This document shows positions 26,172 through 40,164 of a DNA stretch of 64,000 nucleotides, piece after piece; the stretch's first letter is position 1; every line of letters begins with the position of its first letter. Source of the stretch: Novosphingobium sp. Gsoil 351 (GTDB lineage: Bacteria > Pseudomonadota > Alphaproteobacteria > Sphingomonadales > Sphingomonadaceae); contig NZ_CP046120.1 in the NCBI RefSeq assembly GCF_009707465.1, positions 1,207,501-1,271,500 of the forward strand, in the 5' to 3' direction. The translations under genes and the position numbers were made by a program. The notes below the pieces were generated by a model. That model searched no databases and was not told where the DNA came from. It saw only the letters and a list, made by a program, of their open reading frames with translations.

Positions 26172-27763
26172 CGCAAGCCCCCGGTCCGCGCGGGCTCGGC
26201 GATCCGGCGCGCTTCGACTGCCCTCAGCTCCGCTGCGAGGCGCGCGGCCAGCGCCGGTCGGGCGGATGCCAAATTGCGCCGCTCGCTAGGGTCGCGCCGG
26301 AGGTCGTAGAGTTGCGGCGACGCGCTTGCCCCGCCTTCGATCCCCTTGCCGGCGATGAAGGCGGCGGTCGCGGGGTACCGGGCGGGGGCGATATACTTGA
26401 ACGCGCCCGAGCGGATAGCTCTGGTCGGAACCGATTCGGTGAAAAGATAGTCGCGTCCCTTGCGATCGGTGCCCAGCAGTGCGGACAGCATGTTGCGGCT
26501 GTCGATCGCCTGCTCCGGAGCGAGCCGCGCCTTGACCAGCCTGGCGCACGTTGCAAGCAAATCGACATGGGACAAAAGCGCCGGACTCGTCCCCGGGCGG
26601 ATATGGCCCGGCCAATACGCGATCAGGGGAACTCGCGTACCGGCCTCGAAGGCGCTGTACTTGCCGCCGCGGTAAATCCCGCCCGGCCGGTGATCGCCCA
26701 GCTGCTGGACCGCGCCGTCCTCGTACCCGTCGTTGAGCACGGGGCCATTGTCGCTCGACAGGATCACCAGAGTATCGCGCTCGAGACCCTGCGCGCGCAG
26801 TTCGGCCATGACCTGCCCGACGATCCAGTCCATTTCGACGATCGCGTCCCCGCGGGGCCCCATGCCGGTCTTGCCCGCGAATTCCTTACCCGGAAGGCGG
26901 GGGACGTGCGGATCGGGAATGGGGAAGTAGAGGAAGAACGGCCGCTCGCGGTTGTCGCGGATGAAGCCACGCGCTTTGCTGGCGAGCACGGTGTGAATGT
27001 CCTCGTCGACCCATTCGGCGGACTTGCCGCCACGCATGTAGCCGATGCGCGAAACGCCGTTGATGATACTGTCCGAATGCTGGTCGTCCGCCTTGTAGCG
27101 CAGCATTTCAGGATGCTCGCGTCCAACCGGGCGGCCAGGCAGGGGAGCCGCATAACTGACCGAGATTGGATCGGCGCGATCGAGGCCGACCACGCCCTGG
27201 TCCTCCAGATAGACGGTCGGTACGCGATCGAGCGTCGCCGGCAGCAGAAATGAGTAGTCGAAGCCGATTTCCTTCGGGCCGGGAGCGACGCGGGAATTCC
27301 AGTCCACCGTGCCCCCGCCCAGGCCGAGATGCCATTTGCCCACCACCGCGGTACGGTAACCCCGGCTCTTTAGCACCGAGGCGATCGTGGTCGTGCCCGG
27401 CCGGATCAGTGCCGGCGCATCGCCGGGCAGGATTTCCGCATTGCTGCGAAAGCCGTATTCTCCGGTCAGCAGGGCATAGCGCGAAGGCGTGCAGGTGGCC
27501 GCCGGGGCATAGGCATCGGTAAAGCGCAGGCCCCTGGCCGCAAGTCTGTCGCTATGGGGCGTCGCTACCCGCCTCGCGCCGTACGATCCCAGATCGCCAT
27601 ATCCCAGATCGTCGGCATAGAGGATGACGATGTTGGGGGTTCGCGCGGAGGGCCGGTCCGCAGCCTGACCGGATCCGGCCCGCACCGGCGCGAAGGCGCC
27701 CAGCGCTGCGCCTAGCGCCAGCAGTCCGGCCAGCGCGCGGCGCCGGGACGATGCGGGTTTCAC
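26168..27763 (-). CDS. exported sulfatase, Cys-type (S1 family), copy B
   Basis: A 531-residue sulfatase from GTG 27763: a basic start (VKPASSRRRALAGLLALGAA) and signal peptide, then ILYADDLGYGDLGSYG, the FGly motif CTPSRYALLTGEYG, VVGKWHLGLGGG and LSSDNGPVLNDGYEDGA. The GTG has a GGGGGAGGG run 8-16 bases upstream. The same frame stays open upstream through the end of sulfatase A, so a fused 806-codon frame exists; I take the GTG as the native start because a signal peptide follows it. It differs clearly in sequence from copies A and C, implying another sulfate position. Confidence 0.85.
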   Translation of the reverse strand: MKPASSRRRALAGLLALGAALGAFAPVRAGSGQAADRPSARTPNIVILYADDLGYGDLGSYGARRVATPHSDRLAARGLRFTDAYAPAATCTPSRYALLTGEYGFRSNAEILPGDAPALIRPGTTTIASVLKSRGYRTAVVGKWHLGLGGGTVDWNSRVAPGPKEIGFDYSFLLPATLDRVPTVYLEDQGVVGLDRADPISVSYAAPLPGRPVGREHPEMLRYKADDQHSDSIINGVSRIGYMRGGKSAEWVDEDIHTVLASKARGFIRDNRERPFFLYFPIPDPHVPRLPGKEFAGKTGMGPRGDAIVEMDWIVGQVMAELRAQGLERDTLVILSSDNGPVLNDGYEDGAVQQLGDHRPGGIYRGGKYSAFEAGTRVPLIAYWPGHIRPGTSPALLSHVDLLATCARLVKARLAPEQAIDSRNMLSALLGTDRKGRDYLFTESVPTRAIRSGAFKYIAPARYPATAAFIAGKGIEGGASASPQLYDLRRDPSERRNLASARPALAARLAAELRAVEARRIAEPARTGGLR

Positions 27764-32489
<4,726 letters not shown>

Positions 32490-32493
<4 letters not shown>

Positions 32494-33368
32494 CGAATTG
32501 CACCTTTGCGCTGGTAGACACGGACGTAATCGACCTCAAACCGGGACGGCAGCTGCGTGTCGCGGAGAGGCCCGCCTTTGGCGCTACCCAGCGCCAGGTT
32601 CATGATCAGGTATTGCGGCTTGTGGAACGGGTTGATGCCGCCCGGGGCTTCGCGGTTGCGGACTTTGGCGAGGTCCAGCCGATTGATCTCGCGACCGTCC
32701 AGACCCAGGCTGATCCTGCGTTCATCCCAATCCATCGTCCAGATGTGAAACTTCTCGTCCCAGCCGGGATTGCCGGCGAGTTCGGCGACGGGAATCCGGA
32801 CGCTGTTCCAGACCGGATGCCCGGGCACGCGCGAAGCCCAGGCGAAGTTCGCGAGAATGTGGCCCTGATAGAATTCCATCAGGTCGATCTCGCCGCAGGC
32901 GGGCCACCTTCCATCCGTGCCGACAAACCACAGCGCAGGCCACAGGCCCTGTTCCGCAACAAGTTTGGCTCGGATTTCGAAGCGTCCATAAGTCCAGCTT
33001 TGCAGCCCCTTGGTCGACAGGCTCGCCGAGGTGAAGTTGATCGACTTGCGCTCACGAAAGGGCGGCTTGAGCGTAGGCGATCCGAATTGCGGGTTCGGCT
33101 TGCGCTCGCGCCGCCCCTCGATGATCAGGCGCCCGTCCGCGACGCGTGCATTGTCTGGCTGATACCACTGCATCTCGCCGTTTCGCACGAACCCTCGTTC
33201 GAACGTCCACTTCGCCGGATCCGGCGCGCCCTCTCTGTCAAACTCGTCCGACCACACGAGCGCATAGCCCGGTGGACGCAGTAGCGGGTCAGGCCCTGTA
33301 TCTGCTGCCACGCCGGCCGCCAGGCACCCGAAGGCCGACAAGGTCACCACAGACGTCAAGTAACGCAA
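32490..33368 (-). CDS. GH16 family endo-acting glycosidase
   Basis: A beta-jelly-roll endoglycosidase with signal sequence. The catalytic block is GEIDLMEF (Glu nucleophile, Asp, Glu acid/base), preceded by WTYGRFEIRAK and GLWPALWF. GH16 enzymes cleave beta-1,3 or beta-1,4 glucans or galactans (laminarin, agar, porphyran, kappa-carrageenan). Substrate within the family cannot be fixed by eye, but every downstream gene points to galactose. The TTG at 33368 is chosen as start because AGGAG lies 6 bases before it; a GTG at 33416 is the alternative. Confidence 0.87.
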
Positions 33369-33431
33369 CTTCCGCTCCTGCGCAGGTTGTTGCGGGGCGC
33401 GGCTAGGAAAAGCCACGCCCCGCGCAATCGT

Positions 33432-36400
33432 TCAAAAGCTGACCGAGACGCCGAAATTGTATTTGCGGCCGGCGTAGGCGAGATAGTTCACTAGTTGCGG
33501 ATACTTGATATAGCGAAACGTGCCGGTGTTGGTCAGATTGATCGCGTTGAAGGTGAAGCGGATGTTCTTGTTCACCTTGTAGCGCAATGCCAGGTCAAGC
33601 TGGTCCCGCGCCGCCTCAGTTTCCGGCAGCGTCTCGGGCCGGGCAAAGCCGAGCGCGACATTTTCCCGCCGAGTGAAGTCGCTCCGCCAGTTGTAGGCGA
33701 GGCGTGCGCTGAACTTGCCGTCGTCGTAGTAGGCGCCAAGATTGGCCGCCTTGGTCGACAAGTCGCGCCGGCTGACCGGATCGCCTTCCTGGTCCACGAG
33801 GTCGCTGGATTCATCGACGATCGTGTAGTTGGCGGTCACCCCCAGGTGTGACAGGAATCCCGGCAGGTAGTTGAAGGCGTGCGCCATCCCCAGCTCGATG
33901 CCCTTGATCTTGGTGCCGCCGAAGTTGTCATAGGTGCGTACCGCGAAGACCTCGTTGCCGATCTGTAGCGGCACCTGGGCCGACCCGAGGAAGATGGTCG
34001 GATCGATGTTCTTCATGAACGCCGCGACGGAAACGAAGCTGCCCTTGTCGTAGTACCATTCGAGCGAAGCATCGAAATTGTTCGAATGGACCGGCTCGAG
34101 ATCGGGATTGCCCGCGGTGCCGAAGCCGTCGAAGTTGGGATCGACGTCGCTGCGGGTGATGGAGAGTCCCGGCGAAATGATCGACAGGCCGGGCCTGCCC
34201 AGCGAACGGGTATAGGCAGCACGAAGGATGATGTCCCGGGTGAGCGCGAAGTTGAGATTGGCTGAGGGAAGCCAGTCATCGTACTTGCCCGGCAGCTTCA
34301 CCGTGTCGAATGCGCCCGTCGTGGTCGCACTGGGAATGTACCCGCCAGAGGTGGTCTTGGTCTTGACGTAACGGACGCCGACGTTGCCGAACAGATCGAT
34401 GCCGCTAAACGTGGTGCTGAAATCGGCCCGAAGATAGGCGGCAAGCGTCTCTTCGCTCACATCGAAGCGCTGTGCGACCTGCTCGTAATAGCCGGCGCCT
34501 GTCGCCGGGTTGACCGCCCGGATGTCGATCAGGTTGAAGTAGGCCTCCACCGCCTTCAGATCGCAGCCGGCGGTCGATCCGAATACGCGGGGAAGATTGC
34601 TGTCGAACTGAGCCAGCAGGCCGGCGCGCCCGGCCGAGTTGATGCACGGCTGAAGAAAGACGGAAGTCGCCGCGGCGCCGGCGTCTGTGGTCGACGCGGG
34701 ATTCACCGGGATGCGCTGGATATTGACCAACTGGGCCGGCGCGCGCACCCCGTCGAAGGCGGTGAAGACGCCCGCGTTCTGGTTGGGGTTCTGATAGACC
34801 GCGCGCTGGAAGCTTCGCTCGGCCCAGCGCCCGCCGAGCTTGAATGCCTTGAAGAAGCTCGAGCCTGGATCCCAAGTGAGATCGAAGCGCACCGAATCGT
34901 CGCGGTTTTTGGTGTCGGACGCATTGCGCTGATATTGGAAATAACGCTGGCGTACGTAGTTGATGTCGGCGGGGTTGAGGGCCTTGAGGGCGGTCGGCGC
35001 GACCACGGCGTTAACCCCGTATGCGGGCGAGGGAAACGGATCCTCGTAGAAAGTGACATTCGGGATTTTTCCCTGTGACTGGTCGAAATCGACGAAGTTG
35101 TAGAAGTCCTGCGCGTTGAACGTCGTGTTGGCGCCGCCTTGCTGTTCGATGCCGGTGCTGAGCTGCGCCTGGATGTCGGTGTTCGCCTTGCCACGTGAAG
35201 TCGAACCCTTGGCGTAAAAGGTCAGCGAAGAGGTGACGTCCCAGGTCGCCTCGAGCGAATATTGCTGAGACTTACGATTGACCGTGTTCACCGACGGCGC
35301 GGCGCCGACGCGGTTGGTCGCCGAAGCTATGCGACCGGATTGCAGGTAGTACACCGAGCCAAGCGCCGGCGTATCCTCGAGCTTGGTATAGACGTTGCCC
35401 GGGCCGCCGATCAGCGGGCCCGCACGCGGCACGTTGAAGTTGATCGAGTAGTTCGCCCCGGTCAGATTTTCCTCGATATCGGTCAAGACCGTGTCGAAGC
35501 GGATCCTGAGGTTGTTCGCCGGCTTCCATTCGAGCGAACCGTTGAACGACTTCTTTGTATCGTCACGAGTGCGTTCGAAAAACCCGAACTGGCCGGGAAT
35601 ATAGTAGATGTCATTGGAATCGCTCACGCCGTCCTTGTTCGGATCCTCGGCGAGATCATAGCGATAGGGGTTGGCCTGCCCGGAAATCGTGGGCTGAAAG
35701 AAGAAGTTGAAATTGGCGTTGGTCGAAGTCGGATTGTTCTGCGGAACATCCGCCCCGGTCTTGCGAATCCAGATCGCCGGAGCTTCCTCGAAATCGCCGC
35801 CGCCATAGACCTCGGCGACGCTCGCGGTTTCCTTGTAGCCGAAATTGACAAGCACACCGATGTCGCCGATCGGCGTGTCGCGAAATTGCTTGATCGCCAG
35901 CACCGACGCGTCCTGGTTCCAGAGCCTTCCGATCTCGGCATGCTTCTGCGTGGCAGTGGCGTTGAAGACGAAGTCCTTCTTGCCGTCGAGCGGTGCGCGG
36001 GTCTTCAGGTTGATGGTGCCGCCCAGTGAGCCTTCGATCGCATCCGCGGTCGGCGATTTGAGGATTTCGACCCCCGAAAACAGCTCGGCGCCCAGATCCT
36101 GGAAGTTCACGCCGCGCTCGGCAGCGGTGCCCGAGATCGTCTCGCCGTTGAGCTGGACGTTGTTTTCCGAAAGGCCGCGGATCTGGACACCCCGGCCTTC
36201 GCCGTCGTCGCTGCGGTTGACCTGCACCCCGGCGATGCGTTGGAGTGCTTCGGAGATATTGTCGTTGGCGAGCTGCCCGATATCCTCGGCGGTGATCGAA
36301 TCCTTGATTTCGGTCGACCGCCGCTTGTCGTCGATCGCGCTCTCGATGCTCTGGCGTACGCCGGAAACGACGATCACGTTTTCACTAGGCTTGGGTTCAT

Positions 36401-36515
36401 CGGGCGTAGCCGCCGGCTTGTCCGCCGTCTGGGCCCAAGCTGTCCCGCTGGACGCGCTCAAGCAGGCGATCGCCAAAGCCCATGTGCACGCCGATTGCCC
36501 CAGAACCTGACGCAT
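33432..36515 (-). CDS. TonB-dependent receptor for oligosaccharide uptake
   Basis: A 1,027-residue outer-membrane receptor. Signal peptide (ALAIACLSASSGTAWAQ), a plug domain starting with VIVVSGVRQSIESAIDDKRR and containing RIAGVQVNRSDDGEGRGVQI, then the 22-strand barrel ending in the aromatic terminus KYNFGVSVSF. The plug sequence is of the large sugar-transporting TonB receptor class found in Caulobacter and Xanthomonas-type loci. It heads the glycosidase/sulfatase series on the leftward strand. ATG 36515 follows GAGAGG; 36539 is an alternative. A palindrome lies directly upstream. Confidence 0.92.
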   Translation of the reverse strand: MRQVLGQSACTWALAIACLSASSGTAWAQTADKPAATPDEPKPSENVIVVSGVRQSIESAIDDKRRSTEIKDSITAEDIGQLANDNISEALQRIAGVQVNRSDDGEGRGVQIRGLSENNVQLNGETISGTAAERGVNFQDLGAELFSGVEILKSPTADAIEGSLGGTINLKTRAPLDGKKDFVFNATATQKHAEIGRLWNQDASVLAIKQFRDTPIGDIGVLVNFGYKETASVAEVYGGGDFEEAPAIWIRKTGADVPQNNPTSTNANFNFFFQPTISGQANPYRYDLAEDPNKDGVSDSNDIYYIPGQFGFFERTRDDTKKSFNGSLEWKPANNLRIRFDTVLTDIEENLTGANYSINFNVPRAGPLIGGPGNVYTKLEDTPALGSVYYLQSGRIASATNRVGAAPSVNTVNRKSQQYSLEATWDVTSSLTFYAKGSTSRGKANTDIQAQLSTGIEQQGGANTTFNAQDFYNFVDFDQSQGKIPNVTFYEDPFPSPAYGVNAVVAPTALKALNPADINYVRQRYFQYQRNASDTKNRDDSVRFDLTWDPGSSFFKAFKLGGRWAERSFQRAVYQNPNQNAGVFTAFDGVRAPAQLVNIQRIPVNPASTTDAGAAATSVFLQPCINSAGRAGLLAQFDSNLPRVFGSTAGCDLKAVEAYFNLIDIRAVNPATGAGYYEQVAQRFDVSEETLAAYLRADFSTTFSGIDLFGNVGVRYVKTKTTSGGYIPSATTTGAFDTVKLPGKYDDWLPSANLNFALTRDIILRAAYTRSLGRPGLSIISPGLSITRSDVDPNFDGFGTAGNPDLEPVHSNNFDASLEWYYDKGSFVSVAAFMKNIDPTIFLGSAQVPLQIGNEVFAVRTYDNFGGTKIKGIELGMAHAFNYLPGFLSHLGVTANYTIVDESSDLVDQEGDPVSRRDLSTKAANLGAYYDDGKFSARLAYNWRSDFTRRENVALGFARPETLPETEAARDQLDLALRYKVNKNIRFTFNAINLTNTGTFRYIKYPQLVNYLAYAGRKYNFGVSVSF

Positions 36516-36536
36516 TATCCTCTCCCCAACCCGACT

Positions 36537-36567
36537 CATATCTTAATGATACGATAAATAAGATATG
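36537..36567. promoter_or_regulatory. candidate operator: 9-bp inverted repeat before the TonB receptor
   Basis: CATATCTTA (36537-36545) and TAAGATATG (36559-36567) are perfect inverted arms 13 bases apart in an AT-rich patch that stands out from the GC-rich surroundings. It sits 21 bases from the receptor start on the leftward strand. The core TCTTAATGATACGATAAATA resembles an AT-rich stretch in the divergent dgoK-symporter gap. The FCD-type GntR regulator encoded at 42793 would bind such a palindrome; this pairing is inferred. Confidence 0.5.
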
Positions 36568-36652
36568 AGCTAGTTCGGCGAGGCTGTCAACGATGCTTTT
36601 GAAGATCAGACGAGCCTTGACCGGCGATCAGTCCGGCGGCCTCGGACAACAC

Positions 36653-38473
36653 TCAGTGGCTGTCGCGCGGTATGCCGAAGGTTCTGTCGATACGCTGGTA
36701 GAGTTCGGCGCCTTCGAGCACTGCCCCCTCGGCAAGCCCGCCGACCCGCTGCCGTTGCAGTTCCTGCCAAGGCGTTTGGGAGGCTGGGTAGCGATACCCC
36801 CCGGCCGCGGTCAGTTGCTCCCGCCGCCGTTCCATTTCGGCCTGGTCGATCAAGACATCGACGCGTCGCTGTCTAAGGTCGATCCGCATCCGGTCATACG
36901 TTTCGAGAAGCGCAATGCCGCCGCCACTAGCTGCCTCGGGAGTGACGTGAAGGATCGAAGGCGAGGCGCTGGTCCCTGACTGTCTGCCGTCTCCGAGGCA
37001 GGCCATTTGCATGACGCCCTCACGGATGAGGTAGTCGGGTGGGCGCATGTTGACGACCTCTGCCGCGCCCGGAAAGCCGACCGGTCCGCAGCCCCGGATG
37101 ACCAAGATGTCTGAAGGTTGCACTGCCAAAACGGGATCGTCGATCCGATGATGGTAATCCTCGCTGCCATCGAACACGATCGCGCGTCCTTCGAAGACTT
37201 CCGGATGGTCGGGATCCGAAAGGTATCGCTTGCGGAACTCCTCGGAAATGACGCTGGTCTTCATGATCGCGCTCGAGAAGAAATTGCCGTTCAGCACGAT
37301 GAACCCCGCCTGCTGGCGCAGGGGGTCGTGGAAATGACGGATGACCTCGGGCAGCGCGGTCGTCGTTCCGCGATAGTTGTCGCCGATGCTGCGCCCGGTA
37401 ACGGTCAGCGCCTCTTCGCGGATCATCCCTACGTCGATGAGTTGGCCGACCACGGCGGGAACGCCGCCCGCGTGATAGTAGTCCTCGCCGAGATACTCGC
37501 CGGCTGGCTGGAGATTGACGAGTAGCGGCACATCATGGCCGACCCGCTGCCAGTCGCTGAGATCGAGCTCTACACCCGCATGCCTGGCGATCGCCGCGAG
37601 ATGGACCGGAGCGTTGGTGGATCCGCCGATCGCCGAATTCACCACGATCGCGTTGAGGAAGGCGTCGCGCGTCAGGATCGCCGATGGACGCAGGTCTTCG
37701 CGCACCATGTCGACAATGCGCTTGCCGGTACGATAGGCCATTTCCTGGCGCTGCCGGTAAGGCGCAGGAATGGCAGCCGACCCAGGCAACTGCATTCCCA
37801 GAGCCTCGCACAACGAATTCATCGTGGTGGCGGTGCCCATCGTGTTGCAGTAGCCGGTCGAGGGGGCCGAGGCAGCCACCATGTCGACGAATCCTTCGTA
37901 GTCGATTTCACCGGCTGCCAGCTTCTTGCGGGCCTCCCAGATGATCGTTCCGGATCCCACGCGCCGATTGCCCTGGCGGCCGTTCAGCATGGGCCCGACC
38001 GAAAGCGCAATCGCCGGAATGTCGACCGTCGCCGCCGCCATAAGCAAGGCTGGGGTGGTCTTGTCGCAGCCGATCGTAAGGACCACGCCGTCGAGCGGGT
38101 AGCCGTAAAGCAGTTCGACGAGTCCAAGGTACGCAAGGTTGCGATCGAGACCCGCGGTCGGTCTCTTGCCCGTCTCCTGAATGGGGTGAACCGGGAATTC
38201 GATGGCGATGCCACCGGCCTCGCGAATGCCTTCACGGATGCGCTCGGCAAGAACGAGGTGATGGCGATTGCACGGACTGAGATCACTTCCGGTCTGCGCG
38301 ATGCCGATAATCGGACGGGACGATTGCAGCTCGTCACGGCTGAGCCCGAAGTTGAGATAACGCTCGAGATACAGCGCGGTCATGTCGGGGTTGGCGGGGT
38401 TGTCGAACCAGGACCGCGACCGCAACCGGGGAGCTTCGACCGCGCCGTTATCGATGGGGCTGCTCTTGCTCAT
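36653..38473 (-). CDS. IlvD/Edd family sugar-acid dehydratase, probably galactonate dehydratase
   Basis: A 606-residue Fe-S dehydratase. The cluster cysteines lie in SDLSPCNRHH, TIGCDKTTP and GYCNTMGTATTMN. The family includes dihydroxyacid, phosphogluconate, arabonate, xylonate and galactonate dehydratases. Neighbours (KDPGal aldolase and 2-keto-3-deoxygalactonate kinase) imply the D-galactonate to 2-keto-3-deoxygalactonate step, which in other bacteria is done by the unrelated enolase-family DgoD. ATG 38473 overlaps the aldolase stop. Starting at 38629 would add an arginine-rich stretch unlike the family, so it is rejected. Confidence 0.88.
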   Translation of the reverse strand: MSKSSPIDNGAVEAPRLRSRSWFDNPANPDMTALYLERYLNFGLSRDELQSSRPIIGIAQTGSDLSPCNRHHLVLAERIREGIREAGGIAIEFPVHPIQETGKRPTAGLDRNLAYLGLVELLYGYPLDGVVLTIGCDKTTPALLMAAATVDIPAIALSVGPMLNGRQGNRRVGSGTIIWEARKKLAAGEIDYEGFVDMVAASAPSTGYCNTMGTATTMNSLCEALGMQLPGSAAIPAPYRQRQEMAYRTGKRIVDMVREDLRPSAILTRDAFLNAIVVNSAIGGSTNAPVHLAAIARHAGVELDLSDWQRVGHDVPLLVNLQPAGEYLGEDYYHAGGVPAVVGQLIDVGMIREEALTVTGRSIGDNYRGTTTALPEVIRHFHDPLRQQAGFIVLNGNFFSSAIMKTSVISEEFRKRYLSDPDHPEVFEGRAIVFDGSEDYHHRIDDPVLAVQPSDILVIRGCGPVGFPGAAEVVNMRPPDYLIREGVMQMACLGDGRQSGTSASPSILHVTPEAASGGGIALLETYDRMRIDLRQRRVDVLIDQAEMERRREQLTAAGGYRYPASQTPWQELQRQRVGGLAEGAVLEGAELYQRIDRTFGIPRDSH

Positions 38474-39135
38474 CGCACAACCGCCTCGCTCTTGGGGACT
38501 CCAGCGGGCGTTATGTCCATCCACGCTTCGACCAGCCCCTCGGCATTCCTCGCGATTTCCTCGATAGACATGCTCGGACGGAACAGGGCGCCGCCGACAC
38601 CGATTCCCTCGGCGCCGGCTTCCAGCCACGAATGGAGCGAACTGGCGTCGGTGCCGCCCACCGCCCAGACGCTGGTCCCCGCAGGAAGCACTTCACCAAG
38701 CGCTTTGAGATAGCCGGGTCCCAGCGGTGCTGCGGGAAACAGCTTGAGACGGCGCGCGCCAGCCGCAACCGCGCTGAATGCGTCGGTTGGCGTAGCGATG
38801 CCGGGCATCGCTTCCATGCCGCATTCGATCGCCTGGGCAATCACCGCAGGATTGGTATTCGGGGAGACGACGAGCTTGCCGCCCGCTTGGGCGACGTGTT
38901 CGACTGCGGCAATGTCCAGGACTGTGCCAGCGCCGCATACGGCTCGATCCCCGACGGCCTCCACCAACCGGGAGATCGACAGAAGCGGGTCGGGCGAATT
39001 CAACGGGACCTCGATGATCCTGATACCGGCCTCGACGAGTGCCTCTCCAACAGTGGCTGCCGTGTTCGGAGTCACGCCTCGCAAAATAGCGACCAGAGGC
39101 GGAGCTCCGCCATTCAGCAGGTCCGTGATCGTCAT
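38470..39135 (-). CDS. dgoA: 2-dehydro-3-deoxy-6-phosphogalactonate aldolase
   Basis: A 221-residue class I aldolase of the KDPG/KDPGal family, splitting KDPGal into pyruvate and glyceraldehyde 3-phosphate. It shows ILRGVTPNTA, IIEVPLNSPDP (the KDPGal-type version of the active-site Glu loop), GAGTVLD and the Schiff-base lysine in RRLKLFPA. ATG 39135 overlaps the kinase stop by four bases. With the kinase upstream and dehydratase downstream it completes the lower half of galactose breakdown. Confidence 0.93.
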   Translation of the reverse strand: MTITDLLNGGAPPLVAILRGVTPNTAATVGEALVEAGIRIIEVPLNSPDPLLSISRLVEAVGDRAVCGAGTVLDIAAVEHVAQAGGKLVVSPNTNPAVIAQAIECGMEAMPGIATPTDAFSAVAAGARRLKLFPAAPLGPGYLKALGEVLPAGTSVWAVGGTDASSLHSWLEAGAEGIGVGGALFRPSMSIEEIARNAEGLVEAWMDITPAGVPKSEAVVR

Positions 39136-40028
39136 TTCGCTTGTTCCTCGCAAATTTTGGCGAGCCGACCCAGGCCCGCGATCACACAGGCGTCGCCATC
39201 GTAAAGGGTCATGGTGAGGCCCAGTTGCTTGCCGGCCTGAAGGTACAATGCCGACAGCGAAGGGTCGCCGATCACCGTCAAGGTCGTTGCGGCTTCTCCG
39301 ATCAGCGCGCGCGCCTCGCCAAGCTCGCCGCCGATCAGCAATCCGGACAGGAAGCCGAGGCCCCACCCGTGGGTGCGACCGTCGACCAGCTGGGCTGCGC
39401 GGGCGGCGAAGAGTCCTGCCAGCGAATGGCGCAGTCCCTGGGTCACCCCGGCTTCGAACCCGGCATCGACATCGCCTGGATCCGCGCCGGCACGGACCAG
39501 GGTGGAATGGTCGCGCAGCAGCGCGAACAGCTCGCCCGTCGGGAAGGTGTGAAAGCTGCGTATCGTCCCGCCAGCGGTGACGACCCACTTGCTGTGCGTC
39601 CCGGGCAACACCATCACATGTTCGCCGCAGGCAAGCCTGGGCTCGATGACCATCGCCCCGAACACCTGAGTTTCCTCCCCGCGCATGACGTCAGGCAGGT
39701 AAGCAAAATTCGCCCCCTTCAACCCCGTCGCCACGCGAACCGGATAGGCAAATCCCTCGACGATCCCGACCTGGGCGCTCCAATCGTCGAAGCCGACGGG
39801 ACACTCGACGTAGCCCAAGTCGATCAGACCGTTGCGCGAGCCGGCCATCCCACACAGCAAGACACCGCTCTCTAGGGCTGGTTCGGTCCACGGCTCAAGC
39901 ATGGCCGCCAACGTCTGGGAGGGCGAGGCGCGCAACTGCCCGATTCCCGGACCGACCAGCTTGTCGGCGTCCGCCCTCGCCGATCGGAACATTCGCAGGC
40001 GCGTCGTTCCCCAGTCGCCCACGATCAT
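39132..40028 (-). CDS. dgoK: 2-dehydro-3-deoxygalactonokinase
   Basis: A 298-residue sugar-acid kinase phosphorylating 2-keto-3-deoxygalactonate at C6. Family motifs: the N-terminal phosphate loop GDWGTTRLRMF, CGMAGSRNG, PDVMRGEETQVFGA, VLPGTHSKWV and FHTFPTGELFALL, which are distinctive for DgoK. It is the first gene of the leftward arm and shares a 136-base divergent promoter region with the symporter. Confidence 0.93.
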   Translation of the reverse strand: MIVGDWGTTRLRMFRSARADADKLVGPGIGQLRASPSQTLAAMLEPWTEPALESGVLLCGMAGSRNGLIDLGYVECPVGFDDWSAQVGIVEGFAYPVRVATGLKGANFAYLPDVMRGEETQVFGAMVIEPRLACGEHVMVLPGTHSKWVVTAGGTIRSFHTFPTGELFALLRDHSTLVRAGADPGDVDAGFEAGVTQGLRHSLAGLFAARAAQLVDGRTHGWGLGFLSGLLIGGELGEARALIGEAATTLTVIGDPSLSALYLQAGKQLGLTMTLYDGDACVIAGLGRLAKICEEQAK

Positions 40029-40090
40029 CGTGCCCGCCTCCCAGAATATTTCCCGCTCGAATCATGCCAACGGGGTATCGTACTTTTCCC

Positions 40091-40112
40091 TTCTAATAAT
40101 AATATAAATATG
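40091..40112. promoter_or_regulatory. AT-rich motif in the divergent dgoK / symporter promoter
   Basis: TTCTAATAATAATATAAATA at 40091-40110 is the most AT-rich point of the gap between the two divergent arms. It aligns with TCTTAATGATACGATAAATA in front of the TonB receptor at about 15 of 20 positions. It could hold a promoter -10 element, a common operator, or both. The symporter has a strong GGGGGAGGA ribosome site further right. Confidence 0.4.
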
Positions 40113-40164
40113 CTTCAAGAGCAGAGATGCCGACGTCGTCCGATCGGCAGGGGGAGGACCTAGG

